Of a stretch of 5,350 nucleotides of DNA, positions 1 through 5,350 are shown piece by piece. The stretch spans positions 1-5,350 of the forward strand of contig JBFKUL010000220.1 in the NCBI GenBank assembly GCA_041635755.1. Direction: 5' to 3'. The notes beneath the pieces were generated by a model. That model was not told where the DNA came from. It did no database searches and was given only the letters and a program-made list of their open reading frames with translations. The position numbers and the translations under genes are program-made. Within the stretch, counting starts at the first letter, position 1, and every line of letters begins with the position of its first letter. This stretch comes from JBFKUL01 sp041635755 (lineage in GTDB: Bacteria; Pseudomonadota; Gammaproteobacteria; Burkholderiales; SG8-39).

Positions 1-248
1 AAGCCGACCATACCGTGCTGGAGCTGACCTACAACTGGGGCACCGAGAAGTACGAGCTCGGCAATGCCTTCGGCCACATCGCGCTCGAGGTGGATGACGC
101 CGCGCACGCCTGCGCCGCGGTCAAGGCGCAAGGCGGGCGGATCACGCGAGAAGCCGGTCCCGTCAAGTTCGGCACCACGGTCATCGCCTTTGTCGAGGAT
201 CCGGACGGCTACAAAATAGAATTCATCGAGCGCAAGAGCGCTCGATGA
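1..248 (+). CDS. gloA: Glyoxalase I (lactoylglutathione lyase), C-terminal part, cut by left edge
   Basis: The enzyme isomerises the hemithioacetal of methylglyoxal and glutathione to S-lactoylglutathione in the cytosol, the first step of methylglyoxal detoxification. The frame is open from base 3 to a TGA at 246-248, giving about 81 residues that align closely with E. coli GloA from about residue 50 to near the C-terminus. Visible hallmarks are LELTYNWG followed by KYELG, GHIALEVDDAA, ITREAGPVK and TTVIAFVEDPDGYKIEFIE. Three of the four metal ligands known for E. coli GloA are present: Glu56 (codon 21-23), His74 (in GHIAL) and Glu122 (in KIEFIE). The first ligand, His5, would lie off the left edge. 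The style is that of the short, Ni-dependent bacterial class. The GTG at 15 is internal and not the start, because the conserved fold needs the upstream half. It converges on rsmA, with 186 bp between the two stop codons. Confidence 0.95.
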   Translation, partial: ADHTVLELTYNWGTEKYELGNAFGHIALEVDDAAHACAAVKAQGGRITREAGPVKFGTTVIAFVEDPDGYKIEFIERKSAR

Positions 249-256
249 ATGCCTGG

Positions 257-298
257 CAGGACCGGAACAGGGGAACCATAAAGGTTCCCCCGTACCCC
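257..298. repeat. Palindromic intergenic repeat, copy 1
   Basis: This is a 42-bp unit repeated 58 bp downstream with 39 of 42 bases identical. Its core is a perfect 8-bp inverted repeat, GGGGAACC (270-277) and GGTTCCCC (283-290), with an ATAAA loop. The stem can extend outward, pairing GGAAC (264-268) with GTACC (292-296), at the cost of two mismatches. It begins 8 bp after the gloA stop codon. The duplicated palindrome in a gap between converging genes resembles REP-type elements or a bidirectional terminator. No family is assigned, because genome-wide copies cannot be examined here. The absence of a following T-run argues against a standard intrinsic terminator. Confidence 0.85.
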
Positions 299-306
299 TT
301 CGGGGG
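295..306 (+). other. Small C(UUCG)G tetraloop hairpin between the two repeats
   Basis: CCCC (295-298), TTCG (299-302) and GGGG (303-306) form a perfect 4-bp stem closed by a C(UUCG)G tetraloop in plus-strand RNA, a loop known to be exceptionally stable. It overlaps the last bases of repeat copy 1. The same GGGG could instead pair with CCCC at 310-313 across a 3-base loop, so the two folds compete. Its role is unknown; it may simply strengthen a terminator-like stack downstream of gloA. Confidence 0.55.
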
Positions 307-314
307 ACGCCCCG

Positions 315-356
315 CAGGATAGGAACAGGGGAACCACAAAGGTTCCCCCGTACCCC
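315..356. repeat. Palindromic intergenic repeat, copy 2
   Basis: This is the second copy of the 42-bp unit, in the same orientation as the first. It differs at three positions: two adjacent bases near the left end and one base in the loop. The core stem, GGGGAACC (328-335) with GGTTCCCC (341-348), is unchanged and the loop is ACAAA instead of ATAAA. All three differences lie outside the stem arms. Because each copy is self-complementary, the left arm of copy 1 can also pair with the right arm of copy 2, giving an alternative large hairpin enclosing the spacer. Confidence 0.85.
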
Positions 357-426
357 CTCCTACCTTTTCAGGCTGCGCGGCGCTCCGGATCGGGTCAACG
401 GGCTCGACTATCGGTCGACGTACCGC

Positions 427-450
427 GTCCCAAGTCAGCGTGCTTGGGAC
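427..450 (-). terminator. Perfect hairpin overlapping the rsmA stop codon, possible terminator
   Basis: GTCCCAAG (427-434) and CTTGGGAC (443-450) form a perfect 8-bp inverted repeat with an 8-base loop. The loop contains the rsmA TGA (435-437), and one arm encodes the last codons of rsmA. It sits at the end of the lptD-surA-pdxA-rsmA run, where a terminator or 3'-end-protecting stem would be expected. The downstream minus-strand sequence is GC-rich with no T-run, so a standard intrinsic terminator is not supported. Mutual stabilisation with the palindromic repeats further downstream is possible but is inference. Confidence 0.35.
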
Positions 451-1208
451 ATAAGGTGCTGGGCGATGCGCACGTAATCGGCAGGGGCGAGATTCTCGGG
501 CCGCAGCCGGGGATCGATGGTCAGCTGCTCGAAATCCCGCGCCGATAGCGGCAGCGCGTTGCGCAGCGTCTTGCGGCGTGCGGCAAAGGCGCCGGCGACC
601 AGGCGCCCGAGCAGCGCCAGGTCGACGCGCGGTCGCTCATTTAGCGCCAGCGGAATCATGCGCACGAACGCCGACTCGACTTGCGGCGGCGGATGAAAGG
701 CTCCCGCTGGGACACGGAAAAGCTTCTGCATTCGAAATCGCGCCTGCAGCATGACGGACAGCCGTCCATAGGCGGGGCTCGAATGCGCAGACACCATGCG
801 CTCGACCACCTCGAGCTGCAGCATGAAATGCAGGTCGCGGACGCGCTCGGCCTGACTGGCGAGGTGGAACAGCAGCGGCGTCGAGACGTTGTAGGGTAGG
901 TTACCGACCACCCGCAGCTCGGGCGGAAACGCCGTCAGCTCGAGCTCAAGTGCGTCGGCGCGATGCACGATCAGCCGCTCGCGGGGAAACGCCTCCTCGA
1001 GTCGCGCCGCGAGGTCGCGATCGATCTCCACCGCGTGCAGCGTACGCACCCGCTCGAGCAGCGCCCGGGTCAGCGCGCCCTCGCCCGGCCCGATCTCGAG
1101 CATGGCGTCCTCGCGCGCCGGCGCGATCGCCTCGACGATCCGTGCGAGTACGCGCGGATCGTGCAGGAAATGCTGGCCGAAGCGCTTGCGGGGAACGTGA
1201 CGGCCCAT
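435..1208 (-). CDS. rsmA: 16S rRNA (adenine1518-N6/adenine1519-N6)-dimethyltransferase RsmA/KsgA
   Basis: RsmA uses S-adenosylmethionine to dimethylate two adjacent adenosines in the helix-45 loop of 16S rRNA, late in 30S assembly; in other bacteria its loss gives kasugamycin resistance. The 257-residue protein is slightly shorter than the E. coli enzyme (273). It opens with RKRFGQHFL (residues 7-15). The SAM-binding motif is LEIGPGEGALT (37-47), followed by acidic EID (61-63) and Asp85. The catalytic NLPYN is at 103-107. The later family motifs FHPPPQVES (171-179) and RRKTLRN (211-217) are present. The ATG at 1206-1208 is chosen because family members start just before RKRFGQ. An open extension to 1334 would add 42 unconserved residues and overlap pdxA. 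The best ribosome-site candidate, GAGGC at 1225-1229, is 16 bases away and weak. The gap to pdxA is 19 bp, which suggests co-transcription and perhaps translational coupling. Confidence 0.97.
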   Translation of the reverse strand: MGRHVPRKRFGQHFLHDPRVLARIVEAIAPAREDAMLEIGPGEGALTRALLERVRTLHAVEIDRDLAARLEEAFPRERLIVHRADALELELTAFPPELRVVGNLPYNVSTPLLFHLASQAERVRDLHFMLQLEVVERMVSAHSSPAYGRLSVMLQARFRMQKLFRVPAGAFHPPPQVESAFVRMIPLALNERPRVDLALLGRLVAGAFAARRKTLRNALPLSARDFEQLTIDPRLRPENLAPADYVRIAQHLMSQAR

Positions 1209-1227
1209 GTGGGCGCGGTTCGGCGCC

Positions 1228-2211
1228 TCAGGGGCGCGTGCGCGAGGGCGCGAGCTCGATTGCCACTCGCAGCGCCTCGACCAGGCTCCCCGGATCGGCG
1301 CGCCCTGTCCCGGCAAGCTCGAGCGCCGTGCCATGATCGACCGATGTGCGCACGAACGGCAGGCCGAGCGTCACGTTGATGCCGCGCCCGAAGCTCGCGT
1401 ACTTGAGCACCGGCAGTCCCTGGTCGTGGTACATGGCGAGCGCGCAGTCGGCCCCCTTCAGTCGCTCGGGGACAAACAAGGTGTCGGCTGGAATTGGCCC
1501 CTCGGCCCGGATGCCTTCGCGCGTCGCGGCCGAAATCGCCGGCGTGATCGCCTCGATCTCTTCGCGGCCGAGATGCCCGGATTCGCCGCTGTGCGGGTTG
1601 AGGCCGGACACCAGGATGCGCGGCTGCGCAATACCGAAGCGCGTTCGCAGGTCGCGATCGATGACGCGCAGCGTCGCGAGCAGCGAATCGGCGCGGATCG
1701 CGCGCGGCACGTCCGCAAGCGCGAGATGCGTGGTCGCGAGCGCCACCCGCAAGCCGCCGCCAATCAGCATCATGACGACATGCGGCGCCCGTGCCCGCTC
1801 GGCAAGATACTCCGTGTGCCCGATGAAGGCGATGCCGGCGTCGTTGACGGCCGCCTTGTGAATCGGTGCGGTGACCATGGCGTCGAACTCGCCCACCATG
1901 CAGCCCTGAGCAGCACGATCGAGTAGCGCGAGAACGTATCGACTGTTCGCCGGGACGAGCTTGCCAGGGGTCACGGGTGCATCGAGCGACAGGTGCAGCA
2001 CGACCGTGCCACGTGCCACCTCGCCTTTCGTGTAACGCGGCAGCGCGGGCGCGACGCCGAGCTGCGCTGCCCGGCTTGCGATCAGCTTTTCATCCCCCAA
2101 GATCACGATCGTCGCGGGCAGCACCTCGCGCTCGAGCATCGCGCACAGGTCCGGGCCGATTCCGGCGGGCTCACCGGAGGTGAGCGCGATGACCGGCAGG
2201 CGCTCGCCCAC
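1228..2211 (-). CDS. pdxA: 4-hydroxythreonine-4-phosphate dehydrogenase PdxA
   Basis: PdxA oxidises 4-phosphohydroxy-L-threonine with NAD(P) to a product that decarboxylates and condenses with deoxyxylulose phosphate via PdxJ, in the DXP-dependent pathway to pyridoxal 5'-phosphate. It is a cytosolic, metal-dependent dimer. The 327-residue length matches the family (E. coli 329). The N-terminal signature TSGEPAGIGPD (11-21) is present, as are GHTEYLA (131-137) and the three metal-binding histidines expected from E. coli: His162 in TTHLALADVP, His207 in LNPHSGE and His262 in YHDQGLPVLKY. The C-terminal GRGINVTLGLPFVRTSVDHG block (276-295) is also intact. The start is GTG at 2209-2211, only one codon after the surA TAG and in the same frame, so no start further upstream is possible. 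A strong GAGGAG ribosome site lies inside the end of surA. Catalysis looks intact. Confidence 0.97.
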   Translation of the reverse strand: MGERLPVIALTSGEPAGIGPDLCAMLEREVLPATIVILGDEKLIASRAAQLGVAPALPRYTKGEVARGTVVLHLSLDAPVTPGKLVPANSRYVLALLDRAAQGCMVGEFDAMVTAPIHKAAVNDAGIAFIGHTEYLAERARAPHVVMMLIGGGLRVALATTHLALADVPRAIRADSLLATLRVIDRDLRTRFGIAQPRILVSGLNPHSGESGHLGREEIEAITPAISAATREGIRAEGPIPADTLFVPERLKGADCALAMYHDQGLPVLKYASFGRGINVTLGLPFVRTSVDHGTALELAGTGRADPGSLVEALRVAIELAPSRTRP

Positions 2212-2214
2212 GGT

Positions 2215-3504
2215 CTAGCGCTCCTCGAGACGCAGCTCGATGAACGTCTGGTCGCGCAGCTGGCGCAGCCACTCCTCGTAGGACTCGTCGGATTTGCGCG
2301 CGCGCAGCGCCATGCGCGCCTCGAGCCGCCGGCGCTCCACGCTCATGTCGGCCTTGCGCCGCTCGAGCACCTGGATCAGGTGCCAGCCGAAGGGGGTCTT
2401 GACCGGCTCGCTCAACTCGCCCGGCGCCAGCGCGTCCATGGCGCGCTCGAACTCCGGCACAGTATCGCCCGGATGAATCCAGTTGAGATCACCGCCCAGC
2501 GCTGCGCTGCCATCCTGCGAGTTGAGACGCGCCAGTTCCGCGAAGTCGGCGCCCGCGACGATGCGCTCGCGCAGCACACCCAAGCGCTGACGCGCGTCGG
2601 CCTCCGATACGGCTTCATTGGTGCGCACCAGAATGTGCCGCGCGTGCGTCTGCGTGACCGGGGCGCCCTTGCCTCCCGCGCCGCGCCGATCGAGCAGCTT
2701 GAGCACGTGGAACCCCGCCGGGCTGCGCAGCACCTCGCTCACGTCGCCTGGGGCGAGCGATTTCACCGCTTCGGTGAACAGCTCGGGCAGCCGGTCCCGC
2801 TCGCGCCAGCCCATGTCGCCGCCTTTGAGCGCGTCCGGCCCGTCGGAGTAGCCCGCAGCAAGCTTGGCGAAGTCGCCCCCCGCCAGCGCATCGGCGCGCA
2901 CCTTCTCGGCGCGCGCGCGCGACGCCTCGACGCGATCCGGGCTTGCCTGCTCCGGGACGCGCACCAGAACGTGCGCGATATGGTATTCGACGCCTTCGTC
3001 GGGCGCGTTGCCGCGCTCCTCCAGGTACAGATCGATCTCGCTTTCGCTTACCTGGATCTTGTCGTCGACCTCACGCTCGCGCAGGCGGGTAAGGATGATC
3101 TGGTCGCGTACTTCGTCGCGAAAGCGCTCGAAGGCGATGCCGTCGCGCTCGAGCGCCTGGCGGAATTCCGGGAGCGCCAGTTTGTTGTTCTCGGCGATGC
3201 GCTCGAGCGCCCGGTCGACCTGCACCTGATCGACGCGGATCCCGCTGTCGCGTGCGAGCTGCAGCTGCGCCTTGAGCAGCACCAGCCGCTCGAGCACCTG
3301 GCGCTCGAGAATGCCCGGCTCGGGCAGCGGCACGCCCTCGCGCCGCAGCTGCCGCTCCGTCTCGGCAACCCGCTCACGGAGCTCGGAGAGCGTGACGACC
3401 TCCTTGTCGACCACGGCAACGATGCGATCGACCAGCGCGATACGTTGCGCCGCGGCACCGAGCGGCACGATCAACACGAGAACCAGGGCGATGAGGCGAA
3501 GCAT
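2215..3504 (-). CDS. surA: Periplasmic chaperone and peptidyl-prolyl isomerase SurA
   Basis: SurA binds unfolded outer-membrane proteins in the periplasm and delivers them to the BAM complex; LptD is a known client in E. coli. The 429 residues match E. coli SurA (428). Residues 1-19 form a hydrophobic signal peptide ending in AAA before Gln20, a plausible signal peptidase I site. Residues 20 to about 165 are the SurA N-terminal chaperone domain, starting VDRIVAVVDKEVVTLSEL. Two parvulin domains follow, at about 172-273 (HIAHVLVRVP to GFHVLKLLDRR) and about 287-384 (HARHILVRT to GWHLIQVLERR). A C-terminal helix (about 385-429) should complete the chaperone module. The ATG at 3502-3504 follows the lptD TAG after 9 bp and is the only sensible start because of the in-frame stop. 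No good Shine-Dalgarno is seen (AGG is 16 bases away), so translation probably depends on coupling to lptD. Confidence 0.97.
   Translation of the reverse strand: MLRLIALVLVLIVPLGAAAQRIALVDRIVAVVDKEVVTLSELRERVAETERQLRREGVPLPEPGILERQVLERLVLLKAQLQLARDSGIRVDQVQVDRALERIAENNKLALPEFRQALERDGIAFERFRDEVRDQIILTRLREREVDDKIQVSESEIDLYLEERGNAPDEGVEYHIAHVLVRVPEQASPDRVEASRARAEKVRADALAGGDFAKLAAGYSDGPDALKGGDMGWRERDRLPELFTEAVKSLAPGDVSEVLRSPAGFHVLKLLDRRGAGGKGAPVTQTHARHILVRTNEAVSEADARQRLGVLRERIVAGADFAELARLNSQDGSAALGGDLNWIHPGDTVPEFERAMDALAPGELSEPVKTPFGWHLIQVLERRKADMSVERRRLEARMALRARKSDESYEEWLRQLRDQTFIELRLEER
2221..2226 (-). promoter_or_regulatory. Shine-Dalgarno site of pdxA inside the surA 3' end
   Basis: On the minus strand this reads GAGGAG, nine bases before the GTG start of pdxA. 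It is encoded by the penultimate codons of surA (Glu-Glu-Arg-stop). This supports the GTG start and suggests that ribosomes finishing surA help open or reload the site, that is, translational coupling. Confidence 0.75.
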
Positions 3505-3513
3505 ATGGAAAGA

Positions 3514-5350
3514 CTAATACACCTGCTCGAAGGGCAGCGGCCGGCGCACGCCAGGCGGCACGAGCGCCTGATCGCGCGGATTGGTGACCGAGTAGCCCGG
3601 AACGCTGCGCTTGAGCAGCGTCACCGTATCGTCGGACCCGATCGTGCCGATGCCGTTCAACTCGAGCTGAATAAACAAAGCGGTGGAGGATACCTGAGTC
3701 GCGGCCTGGATGCGCTGGAGCACCGCGCGAAACACCCAGCAACCGCCGTTGTATTCGACCCCCGCCAGCCCCTCCACCAACCGCCCGTCGAAGAACGAGT
3801 AGTTGTAGCGCCCGACGAAGTACCAGCCTGGTGTCAGCGGCCACTGACCGGCAACATCCAACTGTCGGAGCGCGTCGCGGTTGAAGCGGTAGCTTGCGCT
3901 GATGACCTTTGCGATCTCGGGCGAATAGCGCAACGACGCGCTGTAGCGCGACGTGCGCCGCTGGCTTTCGTCGTACTGCATCCCTGCGTCGAAGGTCCAG
4001 TGTCGCGCGAATCGTCCGCCGAGCGAGGCGAGGATGTCCGAGCTCTTGCTGGTGCGCAGCGGCGAGCTCGGGGTCAACCCCACCTCTTCGCCCTTGAAAT
4101 AGAAGCGCTGCGCCAGCGTGCCGCGCAGCACCTCCTGCCCGCCCAGGCCGAGCAGCCGTGAGGTCGCCGCAAGCGTGACCTGGTCGGCGTCGCCGAACCG
4201 GTCGCCACCGGAAAAGCGGTTCTCGCTGAAGATCTGCGCGTAGTTGAAGTCGGCGAGTGCGGTGTCGAAGAGCGGCACCTGAGCGTAGTCGCGCGCTGGC
4301 GCATAGACGTAGAACGCACGCGGCTCGAAGGTCTGCGTCACGTCCTGGCCGAACCAGCGCGTTGGGCGATCGAACACCAGCCCGGCGTCGACGCTCACCC
4401 AGGATTGGTCGACCCGCAGACTCCCCAGCTGTCCGGGCGCGTTGCTGCTCAAGTCGTAATGCACGCTGCGCAGCCCCAGCCGCGGGGTGACGAACCAGCC
4501 CGGCGCGAGCAGCGGCATGGCCAGCGTCGGGCTCAGGGTGGTGCGCGCACCCTCGATCAGCGTCGGGTGGGTGAAGCGCACGTACTCGGCCGGCAGGCTG
4601 AGGTCAAACAGGCCGCCGAGATCGTTGCGGCCGGTGCTGAAGTTCAGCTGCGGCACCCGATCGTAGGGCGGGACGATCGGTGCCAGAGGGTCCTGGAGGG
4701 TTTGAAAGGTCTGCACGCGCGCCTGCGCGCTGTACGGATGGCCCGCGACCCTACCGTTGTATTGTAGATAGCCCTCCTGCTGCAGATTGCTGATCGAAAC
4801 CTGCCGCACTTCCGAGGCGAAATCGACGAAGTAGCGGTCATCCGAAACACGATTCAGGTCGAGCCGGCCCAGCAGATTGGGCGTGAACTGGTGCGAATGC
4901 AGCAGCGAAAAGCCGGTGCGCGAGCGGTCCGCAGCCTGGTCGTTGGGCAGCACCTCGAGCTTAAGCTCGCCGTTGTAGCGTCGGCCGAGATAGCGATACT
5001 GGCTCTTGAGCTGTGCCCCGCGCTTGGTCATGTATACGGGCGTCAGGGTCAAGTCCTGCTCGGGCGCGATGTTCCAGTAGAAAGGCACGCCGAACTCGAA
5101 ACCGCGCAGCGTGTTCTGCGAGTAGTAGGGCGTAAGCAGCCCGGTCTTGCGCCGTCGCTCGAGCGGAAAAGTAGCGTAGGGAAACGCCAGGATCGGCGTG
5201 TCGAAAAAGCGCACCCGCGGCCACCTCGCGCGGCCTTCCTCGGCCTCGTAGTCGAGTTCGAGCGATTCGGCCTCGATCTGCCACGCATCGTTGCCGGGCT
5301 GACAAGTCGTGAAGGTCGCATCCTTCATGCGCAGGCGGTCCTTGCCCAGA
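3514..5350 (-). CDS. lptD: LPS-assembly outer-membrane protein LptD, N-terminus cut by right edge
   Basis: LptD is the outer-membrane barrel that, plugged by lipoprotein LptE, inserts lipopolysaccharide into the outer leaflet. About 611 residues are visible, from LGKDRLRMKDATFTTC to the TAG at 3514-3516. The signal peptide and most of the periplasmic jellyroll domain, perhaps 160-200 residues, are off the window. The Met at 5326-5328 is internal, since the conserved frame continues to the edge. Family hallmarks are TTCQPGNDAW at the jellyroll-barrel junction, FYWNIAPEQDLTLTPVYM (about 5029-5082), TQTFEPRAFYVYAPARDY, FNYAQIFSENRFSGGDRFGD and the near-terminal VEYNGGCWVFRAV. Visible cysteines are those in TTC (5302-5304) and GGCW (3739-3741), matching E. 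coli Cys173 and one of Cys724/Cys725. The gene leads the run into surA, whose product chaperones it. Its promoter is not visible; sigma-E control is known in E. coli but cannot be tested here. Confidence 0.97.
   Translation of the reverse strand, partial: LGKDRLRMKDATFTTCQPGNDAWQIEAESLELDYEAEEGRARWPRVRFFDTPILAFPYATFPLERRRKTGLLTPYYSQNTLRGFEFGVPFYWNIAPEQDLTLTPVYMTKRGAQLKSQYRYLGRRYNGELKLEVLPNDQAADRSRTGFSLLHSHQFTPNLLGRLDLNRVSDDRYFVDFASEVRQVSISNLQQEGYLQYNGRVAGHPYSAQARVQTFQTLQDPLAPIVPPYDRVPQLNFSTGRNDLGGLFDLSLPAEYVRFTHPTLIEGARTTLSPTLAMPLLAPGWFVTPRLGLRSVHYDLSSNAPGQLGSLRVDQSWVSVDAGLVFDRPTRWFGQDVTQTFEPRAFYVYAPARDYAQVPLFDTALADFNYAQIFSENRFSGGDRFGDADQVTLAATSRLLGLGGQEVLRGTLAQRFYFKGEEVGLTPSSPLRTSKSSDILASLGGRFARHWTFDAGMQYDESQRRTSRYSASLRYSPEIAKVISASYRFNRDALRQLDVAGQWPLTPGWYFVGRYNYSFFDGRLVEGLAGVEYNGGCWVFRAVLQRIQAATQVSSTALFIQLELNGIGTIGSDDTVTLLKRSVPGYSVTNPRDQALVPPGVRRPLPFEQVY

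Larger units (their letters stand above)
249..434. other. Convergent intergenic region rich in hairpins
   Basis: These 186 bp separate the stop codons of gloA (+) and rsmA (-). No credible gene is seen. The left two thirds hold two copies of a palindromic repeat and a small hairpin between them. The right part has a short inverted repeat (TCGAC at 404-408, GTCGA at 414-418) and the left arm of a hairpin that overlaps the rsmA stop codon. Because both genes run into this region, transcription termination is its expected job. None of the hairpins is followed by a clear T-run on either strand; the best is TTTT at 364-367 on the plus strand, about 15 bases after the second palindrome. Confidence 0.8.

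Noticed and set aside
284..357. Possible G-quadruplex on the minus strand of the repeat region
   Set aside because: Runs of four or five G occur, but only pairs are closely spaced and the next runs lie across long, hairpin-forming spacers. Hairpin pairing explains the G and C runs better.
1209..1334. N-terminal extension of rsmA by 42 residues
   Set aside because: The extra residues are Arg/Ser/Pro-rich with no family similarity and would overlap the pdxA C-terminus by over 100 bp. The ATG at 1206-1208 gives the N-terminus expected for the family.
1207..1926. Open frames on the plus strand opposite pdxA (239 and 171 codons)
   Set aside because: They are antisense to a fully conserved pdxA, have Arg/Ala-rich low-complexity translations and match no family; typical GC-rich shadow frames.
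2762..2778. Perfect inverted repeat TTCACCG-CTT-CGGTGAA
   Set aside because: It lies inside surA and encodes conserved protein (FTEAV). With no intergenic context or T-run, it is best taken as chance.
3505..3513. Internal promoter between lptD and surA
   Set aside because: The gap is only 9 bp and no convincing -10/-35 pair was seen in the preceding GC-rich end of lptD.
1993..4161. A 722-codon open frame on the plus strand, opposite surA and parts of pdxA and lptD
   Set aside because: Its codons are exact reverse complements of the codons of the three minus-strand genes, which share one phase. A stop in this frame needs a TTA, CTA or TCA codon in those genes, all rare at this GC content, and their TAG stops read as CTA (Leu) on this strand. 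The translation shows no recognisable family, and the minus-strand genes are unmistakable.
4956..4969. A 14-bp perfect palindrome, CGAGCTTAAGCTCG
   Set aside because: It is within the lptD barrel coding sequence (GELKLEV), where alternating Glu-Leu-Lys-Leu codons readily produce such symmetry; no sign of a binding site.

Overview
The window is a stretch of GC-rich chromosome from a proteobacterium, most likely a betaproteobacterium. The evidence is the order lptD-surA-pdxA-rsmA on the minus strand, protein sequences that are recognisably Gram-negative but clearly diverged from E. coli, and a nickel-type glyoxalase I (gloA) placed directly after rsmA where E. coli has apaG-apaH. The assignment to betaproteobacteria is inference from gene order and protein style; genus cannot be told from this window.

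Layout from left to right. Bases 1-248 (+) are the C-terminal part of gloA, cut by the left edge. Bases 249-434 are the only sizeable intergenic region. It lies between the converging ends of gloA and rsmA and holds two near-identical 42-bp palindromic repeats in direct orientation, a C(TTCG)G hairpin between them, and a perfect inverted repeat across the rsmA stop codon. Then follow, all on the minus strand, rsmA (435-1208), pdxA (1228-2211), surA (2215-3504) and lptD (3514 to beyond the right edge). The reading direction is therefore lptD > surA > pdxA > rsmA.

The four minus-strand genes are tightly packed (gaps of 9, 3 and 19 bp), with no promoter or terminator seen between them, and so look like one operon whose promoter is off the right edge. 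LptD is the outer-membrane LPS translocon barrel, and SurA is the periplasmic chaperone that helps fold barrels such as LptD, so these two form an envelope-biogenesis pair. PdxA (pyridoxal phosphate synthesis) and RsmA (16S rRNA dimethylation) are long-standing operon partners with no obvious mechanistic link to envelope assembly.

No mobile element, CRISPR, tRNA or rRNA was seen, and no undescribed system: this is a conserved housekeeping locus. The most interesting non-coding signal is the duplicated palindromic element at 257-356. Smaller points are the single cysteine in the C-terminal part of LptD, where E. coli has a pair, and the shared reading phase of lptD, surA and pdxA. That shared phase also explains a very long but spurious open frame on the opposite strand.
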